Source: Hygrophila difformis
Lineage: Eukaryota; Streptophyta; Magnoliopsida; Lamiales; Acanthaceae
Length of the DNA: 64,000 nt
Assembly (NCBI GenBank): GCA_030278955.1
Contig: JAOANR010000003.1
Location: 54,098,902 to 54,162,901 of the forward strand
Direction of reading: 5' to 3'
Shown here piece by piece: positions 35,299 to 47,633 of the stretch; the first letter of the stretch is position 1, and each line of letters begins with the position of its first letter. A model generated the notes under the pieces. It was not told the DNA's origin. It made no database searches and worked only from the letters and a program-made list of their open reading frames with translations. A program made the translations under genes and the position numbers.

Positions 35299-35727
35299 GC
35301 TTCTGTACCTGCTTTGATAGTTCATTCAGCATCATTTCATCATTGTATCCAGAGTCAAGCTTTCTCTCAAAGTCAATCTCCTCTCCACTAACTATTACAG
35401 ATTTTGATGAACAGAACCCATCATCTGGGTATTTTTGAAATTGCGCCATGTCAAAAGTAACTTCTTCCTCATCGACTCGCAGTGTTACTCGTCCAGCTTT
35501 TGCATCTATCAGTGCTCCGCCTGTTGCAAGGAAGGGTCTCCCAAAGGTCAATGGCATGTCCAGGTCTTCCTCTATGTCTAGGATCACAAAGTCGACTAGG
35601 AATAAGATGTTCCCAGTTTTCACTATGATGTCCTTGAGGATGCCAACAGGCTTCGTGATGGATCTGTCCGCCAATTGGAGTCTCATCTTGAGTGGCTCGA
35701 TCTGTCCCAGCTTAAGGCGGTGGGCCA
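35299..35727 (-). pseudogene. Captured protease fragment inside element 2 LTR
   Basis: A 156-codon ORF (35764-35294) whose middle matches the protease C-terminal part of element 2 pol (LQLADRSITKPVGILKDIIV, then LGRP-like FGRPFLATGGALIDAK). It lacks the catalytic DLGSS segment. It replaces about 580 bp of LTR that includes array B in element 1, with LTR sequence resuming on both sides. It differs from the pol of element 2 at many residues, so the source was a related element. It is in the same sense as the LTR. Confidence 0.85.
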
Positions 35728-36042
35728 AAATATATTTTTGTGGGTCTTTTCTTTCTTTTCCCATCTTTTTGTATTTTGTGGACCTGGTTTATTCTTTTGC
35801 CCATCTTTTTCATTCTTTTTTCTTTTCTTTTCTTTTCTGTTGTTTTTGGATTTTTCTAGCATAAATGTGTAATAAAATTACATATTTATGTATTTTTCAT
35901 ACCAGCTTATTATTTTTACAAATATGCATAAATCAGTCTAATTCTACTGCTTTCTTATTTAATATAAGACCGGAATGCGATCAAATGCCCGTTTCAGACA
36001 CGGAAATGGATTGAAAATAATGGACATTTCTGGCCATTATCA

Positions 36043-36677
36043 ACCCTCGAGCGTCACATATTAATGTACAAACAGTGTCATCTTCAGTACTTCAAACACC
36101 TACTGATTTAATATAATGGGGACGTTTGGGAGTCAGCAGATCCACTAGCAGATAGCAGATTCAGAGGGAGAGTTATGAGAGGATATGTTATTTCAATCCG
36201 CTATATGCTCCTAAATTTATCCACAACCAAACACATCCAATAACAAAATCCAATATAGTGAAAATATTCATTTAGGCGTCATCTTCTTGGTGGTACTTGG
36301 GACTTGGGAGTAGGGAGTATTAATGTACAAACAGCAGTGTCATCCATTAAACAGAAAACCTCTGCTGCTGTGTCTTTAATGTTTTCCTCTTGAAGCGTTA
36401 CATCCCCCAAAGCCACTTCACTTTCTCATTTCTCATTATTACTCTCTACTGATCTCCCAGACGGACACCTCGCGAGATCCAACCCACCAACGACGGCCCA
36501 GATGTTACGTTCTCCGGTCCTCTAACTCCCGGAGCACCCAATCAAACAAAAATAACCGAATCCTCATGATCCTCCCCTCGATCTATAACACGGTAGCAGA
36601 GCAAGAGCACCCCTTCAGATTCCTCAAATCCTTCTCTCAAAATCCATACTTGATCCTCTCCTCTCATCTCCTCTCCC
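36043..36677 (+). promoter_or_regulatory. Upstream region and 5' UTR of amino acid permease gene
   Basis: Host sequence between the element 2 LTR and the permease ATG. The last ~100 bases are CT-rich, as is common in plant leaders. A 25-bp direct repeat (TATTAATGTACAAACAG..) occurs at 36059 and 36319. No convincing TATA box was found. The LTR end at 36042 lies 635 bp upstream of the ATG. Confidence 0.5.
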
Positions 36678-39600
36678 ATGGAAATCGACCACAACAAGAA
36701 CCCCAACCCCGCCACCGATTCCTCCTCCCTCGCTGCTAAGAATTTCGACGACGATGGCCGGGAACCGAGAACCGGGACAGTGGTCACCGCCAGTGCCCAC
36801 ATAATCACCGCCGTTATAGGATCCGGAGTGCTGTCCCTCGCCTGGGCCATTGCGCAGCTCGGATGGGCGGCCGGCGTCGCCGTCCTCGTCGCCTTCTCCT
36901 TTGTTACCTACTTCACTTCCACGCTTCTCGCCGATGCCTACCGCTTCCCGGGTCCCGTCCACGGCCGCCGGAACTACACTTACATGGACGTCGTCCGGTC
37001 TCATCTCGGTAACCATGGAACTCTCCTCTTCTTTCTTTTTCAATTTTCCGTTTCTGTTTTTTCTATTTTTTCAAAAAAAAAAATGACAATCGAAGAGTCG
37101 AGACGCGGGGAATTCAATTAATGCTAATTCAACGGTGGAGATGGCGCCACATAATAGGGTTTCCTAGATTATTAGAAAATGATGATGAATTCAAAACCCT
37201 AATTAATTAAAAAAGGGGGTTTTCGGTTGTTGTTGGTTTTGCAGGTGGGGTGAAGGTGCAGCTTTGTGGGTTGGCTCAGTACACGAATCTGGTGGGGGTG
37301 ACGATCGGGTACACAATCACGGCGTCGATCAGCATGGTGGCTGTAATGAGGTCCAACTGTTTCCACAAGATGGGGCACAATGCGAGGTGCTGGGAATCCA
37401 ACTACCCTTACATGGGGGTATTCGCAGGGCTGCAGGTCATCCTCAGCCAAATCCCTAATTTCCACAAGCTGTCTTGGCTGTCCATCGTGGCAGCTGTAAT
37501 GTCCTTTGCTTACTCCCTGATTGGGCTGGGGCTGTCACTGGCCAAGCTGCTGGTTTCTTCCTCCAGGACAGGGACGAGCTTGACGGGGACACGTGTCGGG
37601 GTGGATGTGACGGGTTGGGAGAAGGTGTGGAGAAGCTTCCAGGCTATTGGGGATATTGCCTTCGCCTATGCTTACTCCTCCGTCCTCGTTGAGATTCAGG
37701 TAGCTACATACTGCATACATTTCATTTCTTTAATTACTAGTACTAATTTTATTAGATGATCAGTTGAAGTCAACGCTGGAAAACAGGGGTGTGTCTGAAA
37801 TCTGATGAGTTTAATACTTAATTAAATTCTTGTCGGGTTGGTCGTGTCCACTCTTCCTAATTTCTGGGATGCCTCATGAAGTATTTGAAACTTTGAACTC
37901 TAGCCTTGTATCCTGGCCGTGCGTCCTTTTTGTCAGTTTGTGTAGTGCTGGTCTCTTCATTGCTACACACGTGTCCTTTTGTCCACTAAGCTTAAACACG
38001 TGTACAATAGGTGCCTTGCTCCACATATGTACATGTGCTTTCCAATTCTGCCCTCTCATTTGTGCGCATCCAATTGTACTTACACAATTTAATATAGTAA
38101 AAGTTTATTACGTACCCGCCTTTTCACGCAGTTTATTACGTATCCCCTCACAGAGTCTATTGTCTACTGTACATTTTAAATTATTAATAATTTAAAGTTT
38201 GATATAAGTAAAAATTATAAGAGTTTTATATTTAAAAATTATACAAAAAGACGAATCTAACAAGATCATACGTGACTATATTTTAATTTGTATAACTATA
38301 ATTAGGGGTGAAAGTGGGGCGGATAATATCCGCCCGATCCGACGCCGTATTCGATTATATTCGAATCCGAATTCGAATTTTTATATCCGGCGGATACGTG
38401 ACAGGATATGAGATTGTAAATATCCGCCCGTATCCAAAAAATTCGAACTTAATGCGGATATTGTCCGTATTTTCTATCTGAATATCCGAAAATTTATATA
38501 TATTTTTATATGTATAATATAGTATATTATATTAACTATAAAATAAATAAGTAATACTATATGTACAAATATAATTAAAAGCTTGAAAGCCATATGTAAT
38601 TTATTAAATCAAATCATATCAATCAACTCAATTACATCATTAGGTTCTTTGCATCAAAACTGTAGTATGTAACATCTTGTAGTGATGTTATTTAGATGTT
38701 TTGAACGAAATAACTAATGATCTTGGAAAATTTAAAAATTTAGTTTAGCTCACATAGTAGTATATTCCGATTTCACTTTAAAAATTATAAAAAAAAATTA
38801 ATTTTAGCAATTATAAAATTATCCGAGTTAAAATCTGAATTCGTCTCGTATCCGTTTCCCGAAATATTCGAATTTGTATTTGTATATATCCGGCCTATTC
38901 GTATCCGATTTCATATTCGACAAAAAAATATGGGATAGGATACGGGATGAGTACTATCCGCCCGTATCCGTCCCGTTTTCGCCCCTAACTATAATAGAAG
39001 TTTAAGTGAAAGTCTATGTGTAAATAATAGCATCTAACCAAATATAAAAAATATAACAATACGGAGAAAGTGCTTACTATAATTACTATAGTACTATATA
39101 CTAGTATCAATTATGTTTTGAATATTTGCTTCATTGTTTTTGACAAATAATAGTAATTCAAATACAATATGAATAAAAATTATAGAAATCAATATTAATA
39201 TTATAAAACTATGCAATTAAATAAACCTAACACCACACCCAAAATATTTTTTAAAAAGTTGGGTTGCTTCCATTTAAAGAATTATTTAAAAAATGTCGTT
39301 TCTTTTCCTATTTGTTGGGTCCAAGGTTTTAAATGTTGGTATCGGTGTCGATACCGGACATATAAATTTATGAAAATTTCGAAGATATTTGAAATTTCGG
39401 AGAAAATTTCAGAAATATTTGCAAGTTTTTTAGAAAATCATATCGAGTTCCTGAGATGATGAAAATGAAGATATTTCAAAATACCTCATCTATATTGCTA
39501 TATAAACTAGCAATATGCTGAAAATACTCATTCTATGATGTATTATATGTTCATAATATTGTTGATATCATGAACCATATTGATTAAAAAGATTTTGACT

Positions 39601-40959
39601 TAAAATTGATGACATAATCAACATGTGTTGAAGTATAAATTTTTTTTAAAAGAATATATTTTTAAAATTTAGAAAAAAATATTTTTTTTAAAAAAAAGTA
39701 AAAATTTCGGGAAATATCGGTTAAATTTTGGAAAAGTCGGTTAAATTTTGGAAAAGTTCGGGTTTCGGGCGAAATTTCGGAGGAAATTTTTCAAAAAAAT
39801 ATTGTAGGTAAAATTCCGTTTCGAGGTGTCCCAACACCCGAAATTTCGACTGAAATCGAAATTTCGGGATTCCGGTCAAAATTTAAAAACAGTGGTTGGG
39901 TCGCGGTGGCATGTTGTTGTCCGGTGATTAGTGTAAATATTTAATTTTGTATAATATTACATATGTAATGATATTGTTTGGAAGTTAACATTTATAGAGC
40001 GGCAAATTGTCAAAGTAAATTGTTTTTGGAAAACTTACTATTTTAGAGCACTTAATTACAACTAATTTATGAACACATACTGGATGGATGTACTTGAGAT
40101 GAATTTTCACATACTCCATTTTACAGGATCAAGTTCAGCTCATGTAAGTACAAGCATGCGTTTTGCAATTTTATAATTACAAAATTAATATTTAGAATCT
40201 ATTACACAGAACACATTGAAGTCACACCCTCCGGAGAATCAAGTAATGAAGAGAGCCACATTAGTCGGCGTCTCCACCACAACCTTGTTCTACATCCTCT
40301 GTGGCACCATTGGCTACGCCGCCTTTGGCAATGATGCTCCCGGAAACTTCCTAACTGGTTTTGGATTCTACGAGCCCTTTTGGCTGATCGACGTTGCTAA
40401 TATCTGCATCGCCATTCACCTCATTGGCGCTTACCAGGTCGACACTTTTTATCTGTCGCTACAAATGCACACATCGCTAAATTGCACGTACTATTAACTT
40501 TTTAGTCCTTTAAAATTTTAACCTTGAAACAATTTTTGTTGTGATCAGGTGTTTGCGCAGCCAATATTTGGCTTTGTGGAGAGCAAATGCAGTAAAAAAT
40601 GGCCCGAGAGCAAATTCATCACCAAAGAGATACAAATGTGTGGTGCTTTCCGGGTTAACTTGTTCCGGCTGGTGTGGAGAACTGTGTATGTGGCGATAAC
40701 AGCCTTGATCGCCATGATATTCCCGTTCTTCAACGGGTTCCTGGGCTTGATTGGGGCAATATCGTTCTACCCCTTGACAGTTTATTTCCCAATAGAGATC
40801 CACATCGCGCAGGCCAAGATACCAAAGCGATCCTTGACCTGGCTATGGCTGAAGATTCTCAGCTGGACTTGTCTCATTGTGTCCCTCGTCGCGGCTGCTG
40901 GGTCCATACAAGGCCTGGCTCAGGATGTCAAGAGATTCAAGCCCTTCAAAACTCAGTAG
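36678..40959 (+). CDS. Amino acid permease (AAP family, AAAP transporter)
   Basis: Four coding exons: 36678-37008, 37245-37699, 40210-40437, 40549-40959. Together 1425 nt, 474 codons plus stop, the usual AAP length of about 470-490. All introns have GT..AG and phases agree. AAP proteins are plasma-membrane H+/neutral and acidic amino acid symporters with about 11 membrane segments. Seen here: a hydrophilic N-terminus, GTVVTASAHIITAVIGSGVL at the first membrane segment, WAIAQLGW, GYTITASISMVAVMRSNCFH, a CWESNYPYM loop, FAYAYSSVLVEIQ, GYAAFGNDAPGNFLTGFGFY, and a C-terminus ending KPFKTQ. No frameshift or stop is visible. Intron 2 (2510 bp) is enlarged by two hAT-type elements. Which AAP member it is cannot be said without a tree. 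Confidence 0.95.
38170..38302. repeat. Stowaway-like remnant in permease intron 2
   Basis: Contains GACGAATCTAACAAGATC, which recurs in the Stowaway-type elements at about 50236 and 50588. The hAT-type element 38303-38987 is inserted at its edge. Confidence 0.45.
38303..38987. mobile_element. Non-autonomous hAT-type element 1 in permease intron 2 (685 bp)
   Basis: Ends TAGGGGTGAAAG and TTTTCGCCCCTA, subterminal GCGGATA/TATCCGC inverted motifs, and an exact 8-bp TSD ACTATAAT (38295-38302, 38988-38995). No transposase ORF. Same superfamily as 22061-22838. Confidence 0.9.
39322..39894. mobile_element. Non-autonomous hAT-type element 2 in permease intron 2 (573 bp)
   Basis: Ends CAAGGTTTTAAAT and ATTTAAAAACAGTG, an imperfect inverted pair, with exact 8-bp TSD GTTGGGTC (39314-39321, 39895-39902). 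Interior has many AAATTTCGG/GAAATTTCG motifs in both orientations. Different family from the TAGGGGTG type. Confidence 0.85.
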
Positions 40960-42716
40960 TTTGTGTTGTTATATGACCAATCCTAGGAGGAAATAATCCA
41001 TCTCCCTCATTATACACAATCTGTGTATTATAATGAGGAAGATGGGTTGTTGAATCTCTCGTTATATATGTGTTAGTTGCATATAAGTTCACTAGGTAAT
41101 TTAGGATGAAACCATCTATATATGTGGTTTCTGCTGGATTGGATATGTGACAATTGGAGTTGGAATCATATCCAAATTTAAAGGTTTGGAATAATGGATT
41201 TCAAATTTAGGTTTGGGTCATCTACCGTATGTGTGTAATAATTAAACTTTAAATTAAATGCATGTGCTCTGGAACATCATTAGTTCTGCTGTGCTATGAC
41301 TTTTTTAGGGAAAAATAAACATTATCAACCCTCCTATACAACAGAAAAGAATTTCTTTAACAAAAGTGAAATTCAATTTGAACCCTAACCCCAAACATCC
41401 AGAGCTGTTGTGGGATGAACCATGAATGTATGGTTAAAGATAAATTTGGTTTTATTTTTATATTTCACTAAACCTTGAACTAAAAACATTGGCACGTTGC
41501 ATCTAATTTTGTAGGATTGGTTGATTATGTGTCTTTTTAGAATGTTTTGAGATCAAAAATAAAATTTCAAAGATCAATTGATATCACTCTATCATTAATA
41601 ATCCATTATTCATTAAACGTAGTTATATAAGACACAAAATAGTAAAGTAAAATCTTGTTAAATTCGTTTACCAACATACTTGTAAAATATCATATTTTTA
41701 TAATTTTTATCTATAAAAAAATTAAATTATTAAAATTTAAATACATGTCATGTATTGCATAAATTACAGAAATTGAGCAATTATTAAAAAACAGATACAG
41801 ATGAAGTATTTATTAAAATAATTAAAGTGAAAAAAAACAAACAAATATAAGTACTGTGGAAAGAAAATAAAGAGTTTTTAAGAATATCTTTTGGAAGTCA
41901 AAGGCTATCTATGATTACAGAGAAGTTAGGGTGCAACTAAGGGATTTGACATGATGTACTTAGACATTTTCCAACCGTTGATTAACTTTTTAAATCAACG
42001 GTTGAGATGAACTGGAAGGGTAAAAAGATAATTATGTCATATTACTCTAAAATATATTTTAATACATTTCAGCGATAAGATATGTACTTTTCAGTGATTG
42101 TGTTGATTAATATATTGTTTTCAGCGCGCCTTCCATGTATTTTCAGCGATGGAGTATAGTATATTTCTGCGACACTTCGTAGTATATTTCAGCGACAAGT
42201 TATAGTATTTTTCAGCGATATATGGTGCATTTCAGCAACTTCGTACGTAAAAGTTGAAATCCTAATTCTTTGGTTTAATATATTTCAGCGACGCACTATA
42301 ATATATTTCAGCGATGACCTTATGTGTATTTTTCAGCGACGACATTAAAAAAAAATTTGGACAATTTTACCCTTTTACATTTTGGACCGTTGGATCTTAA
42401 ACGAACGGTTGGGATTGGTGTCTTGATGTGCTGCGGGATTTGGTGATTGCACCGTAACCAATCCCCTATGATTATAGGAAGAAAAAATTGAATTCCTGGT
42501 AAACAGGTATTTTGCCAACAAATTAGATCCTTTACAAGTGACAGAAGATGAGATGTTGATTTAGTTAAGCCACAGCCTCATTCTATATCAGGATTCCCTG
42601 ATCAAATATGACCCAAATACAGACTACAAAATAAGTAGCACTCGGATGGCAATGGACAAGGTTAGCCAAAAACCACAGTCTAGGAAGTAACTGTATTTGA
42701 TCTAAGATACCAATAG
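40960..42716. other. Intergenic region between convergent permease and KH genes
   Basis: The two genes end toward each other. The permease 3' UTR probably covers the first few hundred bases; no clear single poly(A) signal was chosen. A repeat-rich segment lies at 41932-42466. No gene seen. Confidence 0.5.
41932..42466. repeat. Possible MITE with TTTCAGCGA repeats
   Basis: Centre (42070-42345) has nine TTTCAGCGA-like units spaced 20-45 bp. On each side are inverted AACCGTTGATT/GGACCGTTGGATC segments, and the outer ends GGGTGCAACTAAGGGATTT and AAATCCC..GGTGCAAT are roughly inverted. No TSD could be fixed. Confidence 0.4.
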
Positions 42717-45700
42717 CTAAGATGATTCAGTCTCGCTGATTACAAATGCTTGAATGAGGCTTTGTGCTGCATAAGTTTGCTCGGGCGCTCCAGATATTAT
42801 GATCACAGTTTCAGTTGCACCAGGTTTTGGATCAGTGATGGTAACTTTTGCATCTGAAAACTGTAAATGACAGACAACAATGTTGGAACAGCTTTAAATT
42901 AAACTCATAATGCCACAAAGCACCATTAAATGCAAAACCTTAGAGCCTACGCAAGGGAAGACAGAGTTGCGTATTTAGTATGGCTTGATCATTTCTTCCC
43001 AAATTCTTTTGAGTATTTAGGGAGGATCCGTACAAGGGATTGGGAAGCACAGAATCAAATAATTCCCATAGCCCTCTGTCTTGTCTGGTTTATGGTTTCA
43101 TTTGCATAGATTTAGGAATGGTTTCCAAATAATTATCCAATTTTGTTCCATTTTGGAAATCAGAATTCCATGAACTATACAAACTCCAACAACAAGCACC
43201 TTAAGAAAAGCATTCAAGTAACTCAAGTATACAAGATACAAGCATGTCAAATATTGATGGGTTGTAAAACTTAATAAATTGGGGAAAATGCACTTCTTCC
43301 CCTAAAATTTACTCATTTTGAAGTGATTGAAGTGATATCACCCAAAACCAAGTACATACATAATTTCACAACCACTAACATTTTTTGTGCAGACTTTGTT
43401 ATGGAGAAAATTTAAACTCTGAGCTTTTGCGATTTTGAATGAGTATTTTTGTCATTTTCTTTCCAATCCCACTTAAAAATAAATTTCATTTGATTAAAGA
43501 CCAATCATATAGACCCATCATAAGAAAAACTATGGCTTACACAGTATATAACCAATTAATAATTTTTATTTTCATTTCACACCATTGTATTTACTAGTAG
43601 TATTAATCTGTCTTTTCTCCAAATTTTTTTATCAAAGCTTTTAGATCTTATTCTACAATCAGTTTTTTAGTTTACATTATTATATACAGTAGTATTTAGT
43701 TTTTCAACCTTATCATCTTAATTACAAAAATATAATTCAAAACTCCTTATTGAACTAAGGATTTAATTTGAGTAGGATAACTACCCATTTAAAATAAGAC
43801 AGTTACAACAAATTACCTTCTAGCAAAAAATCAATCGCAGTAATTTCAGACTATAAAGTTTGTTAAGACTATTAAGTAAAGTAAAGCAACAGTGTCCTAA
43901 AAGTATTAAATTTAGGGGGATTGAATTAGTGAAGTGCCATTTCCAATAAAAATGAAGAAGAAAATGGAGAACTAAAAAAAAAAAACAAAATCCCCCTCGA
44001 TAAAAATGAACTAAAAATGAATCTAGAGGTGCGTACCTCACGAATTTGTCTCAGGCATCCACCATCCTCTCCATAGATAGCAGGAATGACGAAGCGGGGA
44101 ACAACAACTTCCAAAGTTGTGCTTGTTATAACAGCTTGTTGATTCCCTCTAAATTAGCATAATAAGTATCTAATAAACATAAATTCAATATAATAAAGTG
44201 CCAAGAAATTAAAGGATGGCAATCTACATCAACTAACCCTGGGAATCCACCATGCCTTCTTTGCGGAGCACCTGAATAATCTGGGAATCCCATAGGGCCT
44301 GCCGCTTCCATAGGTCCCTGCACATAAATGTAGAGCATGAGAGATCTCATATTTATTTTTTCTCTTAACAAGTATCACTGCTGAGTAATAATCCATGGCA
44401 AAAATGCTCCCAAGGAATAAACTATAAAGTAGTACTTATAACATATCCTTTTCTTCTCCAGGAACAGTAGATGACATTCCTTGAAAGATCAAAAATACCT
44501 TACAAGTAAGCCAAGAAACCAAAGCTTTCAGCCCACATACCTGCGCGCCCCATGGTGCTCCAGGTGGCATTCTTTCTGGGATGTGAGGGGGAAACCCTGG
44601 TCTGGGAAAATCATTAACAAATGGAGGATGATCATCACGTGGATGGAAACTGCCGCCTGATGGTGGACCACCAGCACCATCAAAATTGTTAAATGGTGGT
44701 CCTCTGTGAGAGAATGTTCCAGAAGGTGAAAAGTCCCTCCCACCCATGTAGGGAGGAAATGGAGGCCCTGGGGGCATCGGCTCAATATATCCTGGATTTG
44801 GAGGGCGGCCCAAAGGTGGGAATGTATCGCGGCATATAAAGTTTCTCAATCTTGATGTTATCTGCAAAAGAGCCTCCTGAGCTACTTCAAACTGTCCACT
44901 TACCTAGCATTACAAACAACAAAAGCAAGATAAAAGGTCAAAGAAACTATAGAGATAGGTTTCCCCACCACCAAAAAATTCACGCTCTCGAAAACACGTA
45001 TTCAATATAAGTAAGTCAAAAATAATTCTCATAGTTATACTCACACAAATCTTCAAATTACAGTCATTGCACACCATCTCATTTAAATAAAACAATTATT
45101 CATATGTACACACATAAACATGCGTAAACATACATATCACCTATATATATTACATTACCCAATTACCCAAACATTAATGTATTATTATTTTAAATTAATT
45201 TTCTTTAAAGAAAAAACAGATCAAATAAACACACTACCGAGTTACAGCTTGAGTAACTTGTACAATTTCAGCAATAAACACCAATTACACACCTCCAAAA
45301 AGGTAATAAACAAGTTTGTGATGTGTGTTTGGTGCAATTAAATAGTGCAATAGAAGGAACTCCAAACAATTCCATGAGTCTAGCATTTAAATCATGCATA
45401 CAAGTCCGAATAAAGTAAGCTGCTTTTCAAAAGCATATTCTGATATCCCAAGTATGCCTTTCTCACCAAGACGACTTCTTCATTGTCTGAAGCATTCTTT
45501 GGGACTTGATCTTTCCCCAGAATACGGATAAAGGCCCCAGTTGATTTCCTCATTTCAGCAATTACTGAACCTCCTTTTCCAAGGAGACACCCAATTTGAT
45601 TGGAGGAGACAAGCAGTTTTGCCACCGTTGTATTGTCCTTGCTTTCTGGAGCAGACCTAAATATTCTGGCTTGTACTCGAAGTACAGCATCTTGTGGAGC

Positions 45701-47633
45701 AGATACTCCATCCTCTGGATACTGCATCCAACATAGTTCAAGTTTCAACCACCATTCATTGCCTTGTGTGAATATTAAAGTGAGGAAAAAGGAAAAGGTC
45801 AAACCAAAACAGACGAGAACAAAATAAATTATTGAAACATACACAAGGGCCAGATATGACAATTATGCGATCATCTGATTTAACTTCACTGTCTAGGACC
45901 TTGATCTCACAGCCAGTTTCATGTTGAAGCCCCTTCACTACAGAACCTGCCTTCCCAATCACACCACCCACCTTCTCCTCACTACACAATAGTCGGAAGG
46001 TTAGGATTTCAGGATGAAAATTCTCTCTACCAGGAACACTGGCCTCAGCATCACGAAATCCAGAAGAATACGGAGCCCCATGTCCATGAAAAGGATGGTC
46101 TGCATGTGGAACTCTATCATGTCTAAGGGGAGGACCAATATTGTTGGCAGCGAAAGAATCATGATTGCGAGAGTAATACTCAAGCAGTTGCTGGCAGACA
46201 GCCTGAAGAGCTTTCCTGATGGCATCAAGTTTGCCTGCAATCTGCAAAACAAGCAGTGCATGTCAGCCCCTGGTCAATTTATTGAATCAATAATTGAGCT
46301 CTGAAAGCACAGCTGAAAATGGTGAAGGCTTTGTGAGCTGTGAAGTTGGTTCCAGAACATGAGACACAGTAAAGTGTGCACCATATACAAGCATGGCACA
46401 TATTTATCAAACTAATAGTAGTGTATAGATATGAATGTACATATATAGACCAAAAATTTACAAAAATAAGATCCAATACATTTCACAATTAAAAATTACA
46501 ACTATTAATAAAAATTAGCATTTCAAAACATATCTTTGAATATGGTGAACCACGCCATTCAATATGATTTACAGATCATATCAAAACATGCCCTTGACTA
46601 TGGTGTGCCACAACATTTGTGCCATGGCTCACCATTTACAACTATGTCTGAAAGTGATTAACATTCAAGAATCATAATGACATAAAACTACTGAAGAATC
46701 ACACCTTACATCAGTATCTTAGAGGAGCTTTTCCCTTGTCCAAAAGTTAAACTTACATAATTAATATTGACAATTAATAGTCATTTTAGAATCAACACTA
46801 GGGTATATAATGTAGGCAAAAGGCTGGTTTCAGTAATCTGGGTTGGTGATGGCAAAAAGTTATAACCACACTCAACCCTGACCTTAAAAAATGTACCATA
46901 CAAAACAAAAATCGCAGAATACCTGGACCAGTTCATCAGAAGGAGATGCACACAAAGGCAACTTGTCTTTTGGAAGAATTCGAATTTGTGCACCGCTATC
47001 GGATGACATCTGTTTTATAACACTGCCAGCTTTCCCTAATAGACAGCCTACTTGACCAGAAAAGACAAGTACCCTAACGACACATGGTTGCTTACTTTCA
47101 TCTCCATCAGTTGTTTCGGACAACCACTCAGCCATTTTGTCGAATACAACTAGCAAAGCTTTTTCAATGGAAGAAGTTTCCTTTTCCTTTTCCTTTTCCT
47201 TTTCTGACTGGGCATCATCAGCAGTAACCACCTGCGTTTCATCAGTTCCCCTATGTTCTTCAGGGTTTTCACCTGGCTTGGGGCTTTCAGCCTTGTTAGA
47301 ATCTGACCTATCCTCACCACCCACAATTTTACCATCCTTGTCTAAACCTACTATAACAACTACCCTTTCATCACATCCAGTAACAGCCTCCTCCACATGG
47401 ACGTTTGCTCCAGTTTCTTGACGTATTTGAGCTATAGTGCTTCCACCTTTTCCTATTATTGCACCAACTTTGGAAAACGGACAAAGTAACCGCATAACTT
47501 TGTTGGAAGAATATCCACCAGGTGCTGCATTCTCAGAGCTTATAGCTGATGACTTCTGCCACTTCCTTCTACCAGTCCCCTCTGTAAAAGTTTGGTCATG
47601 GGGTCTTTTGGCAGGTGTTACTGGAGCCGACAT
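42717..47633 (-). CDS. Five-KH-domain RNA-binding protein
   Basis: Seven coding exons on the minus strand: 47633-46923, 46241-45843, 45721-45467, 44903-44541, 44317-44238, 44148-44037, 42860-42717. Together 2064 nt, 687 codons plus stop; all junctions are GT..AG with matching phase. Five KH domains are visible by their GxxG loops: GKGG (~61), GKAG (~200), GKAG (~333), GKGG (~418) and a diverged GEDGG (~627). Between KH1 and KH2 is an acidic linker with a KEKEKEKE run; between KH4 and KH5 is a Pro/Gly/Phe-rich linker. KH proteins of this HEN4/RCF3-like plant group bind RNA and act in nuclear pre-mRNA processing. The exact orthologue is not certain. The start at 47633 is chosen because an acceptor (TTTTGTTTTCAG) lies just upstream at 47646, joining a 5' UTR exon. 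Confidence 0.93.
47178..47206 (-). repeat. Coding microsatellite in KH gene
   Basis: Repeats of TTTTCC on the plus strand encode the Glu-Lys run between KH1 and KH2. Changes in unit number stay in frame. Confidence 0.7.

Larger units (their letters stand above)
20282..36042 (-). mobile_element. Athila element 2 (right part; left part is 1-2036)
   Basis: Minus-strand Ty3/gypsy element with LTR start TGATAATGG at 36042, gag, protease, RT, RNase H, integrase, then the post-pol leader and env-like exon 1. It is interrupted by a solo LTR (27250-30305), a hAT-type element (22061-22838) and element 1 (2042-20276). Pol has several frameshifts and a stop, so it is not autonomous. Its 3' LTR lies outside the window. 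The flank after 36042 is ACCCT, the expected TSD. Confidence 0.88.
31291..36042 (-). repeat. 5' LTR of element 2, rearranged (about 4.75 kb)
   Basis: Homologous to the element 1 LTR from its TGATAATGG start (36042) to the CATCCTCCAG motif (31291), but the last ~250 bp of LTR, the PBS and the leader are missing and gag follows directly. It has three oddities: a captured protease segment replacing array B (35299-35727), a 25-G run (34171-34195) and a 511-bp tandem duplication (32845-33866). Confidence 0.88.

Noticed and set aside
36059..36345. 260-bp insertion with 25-bp direct repeats upstream of the permease
   Set aside because: Repeat is too long for a TSD and the interior has no terminal repeats; more likely a local duplication.
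37199..37759. Extra ORFs in other frames of permease exon 2
   Set aside because: Shadows; the real exon is fixed by splice sites and the AAP motif order.
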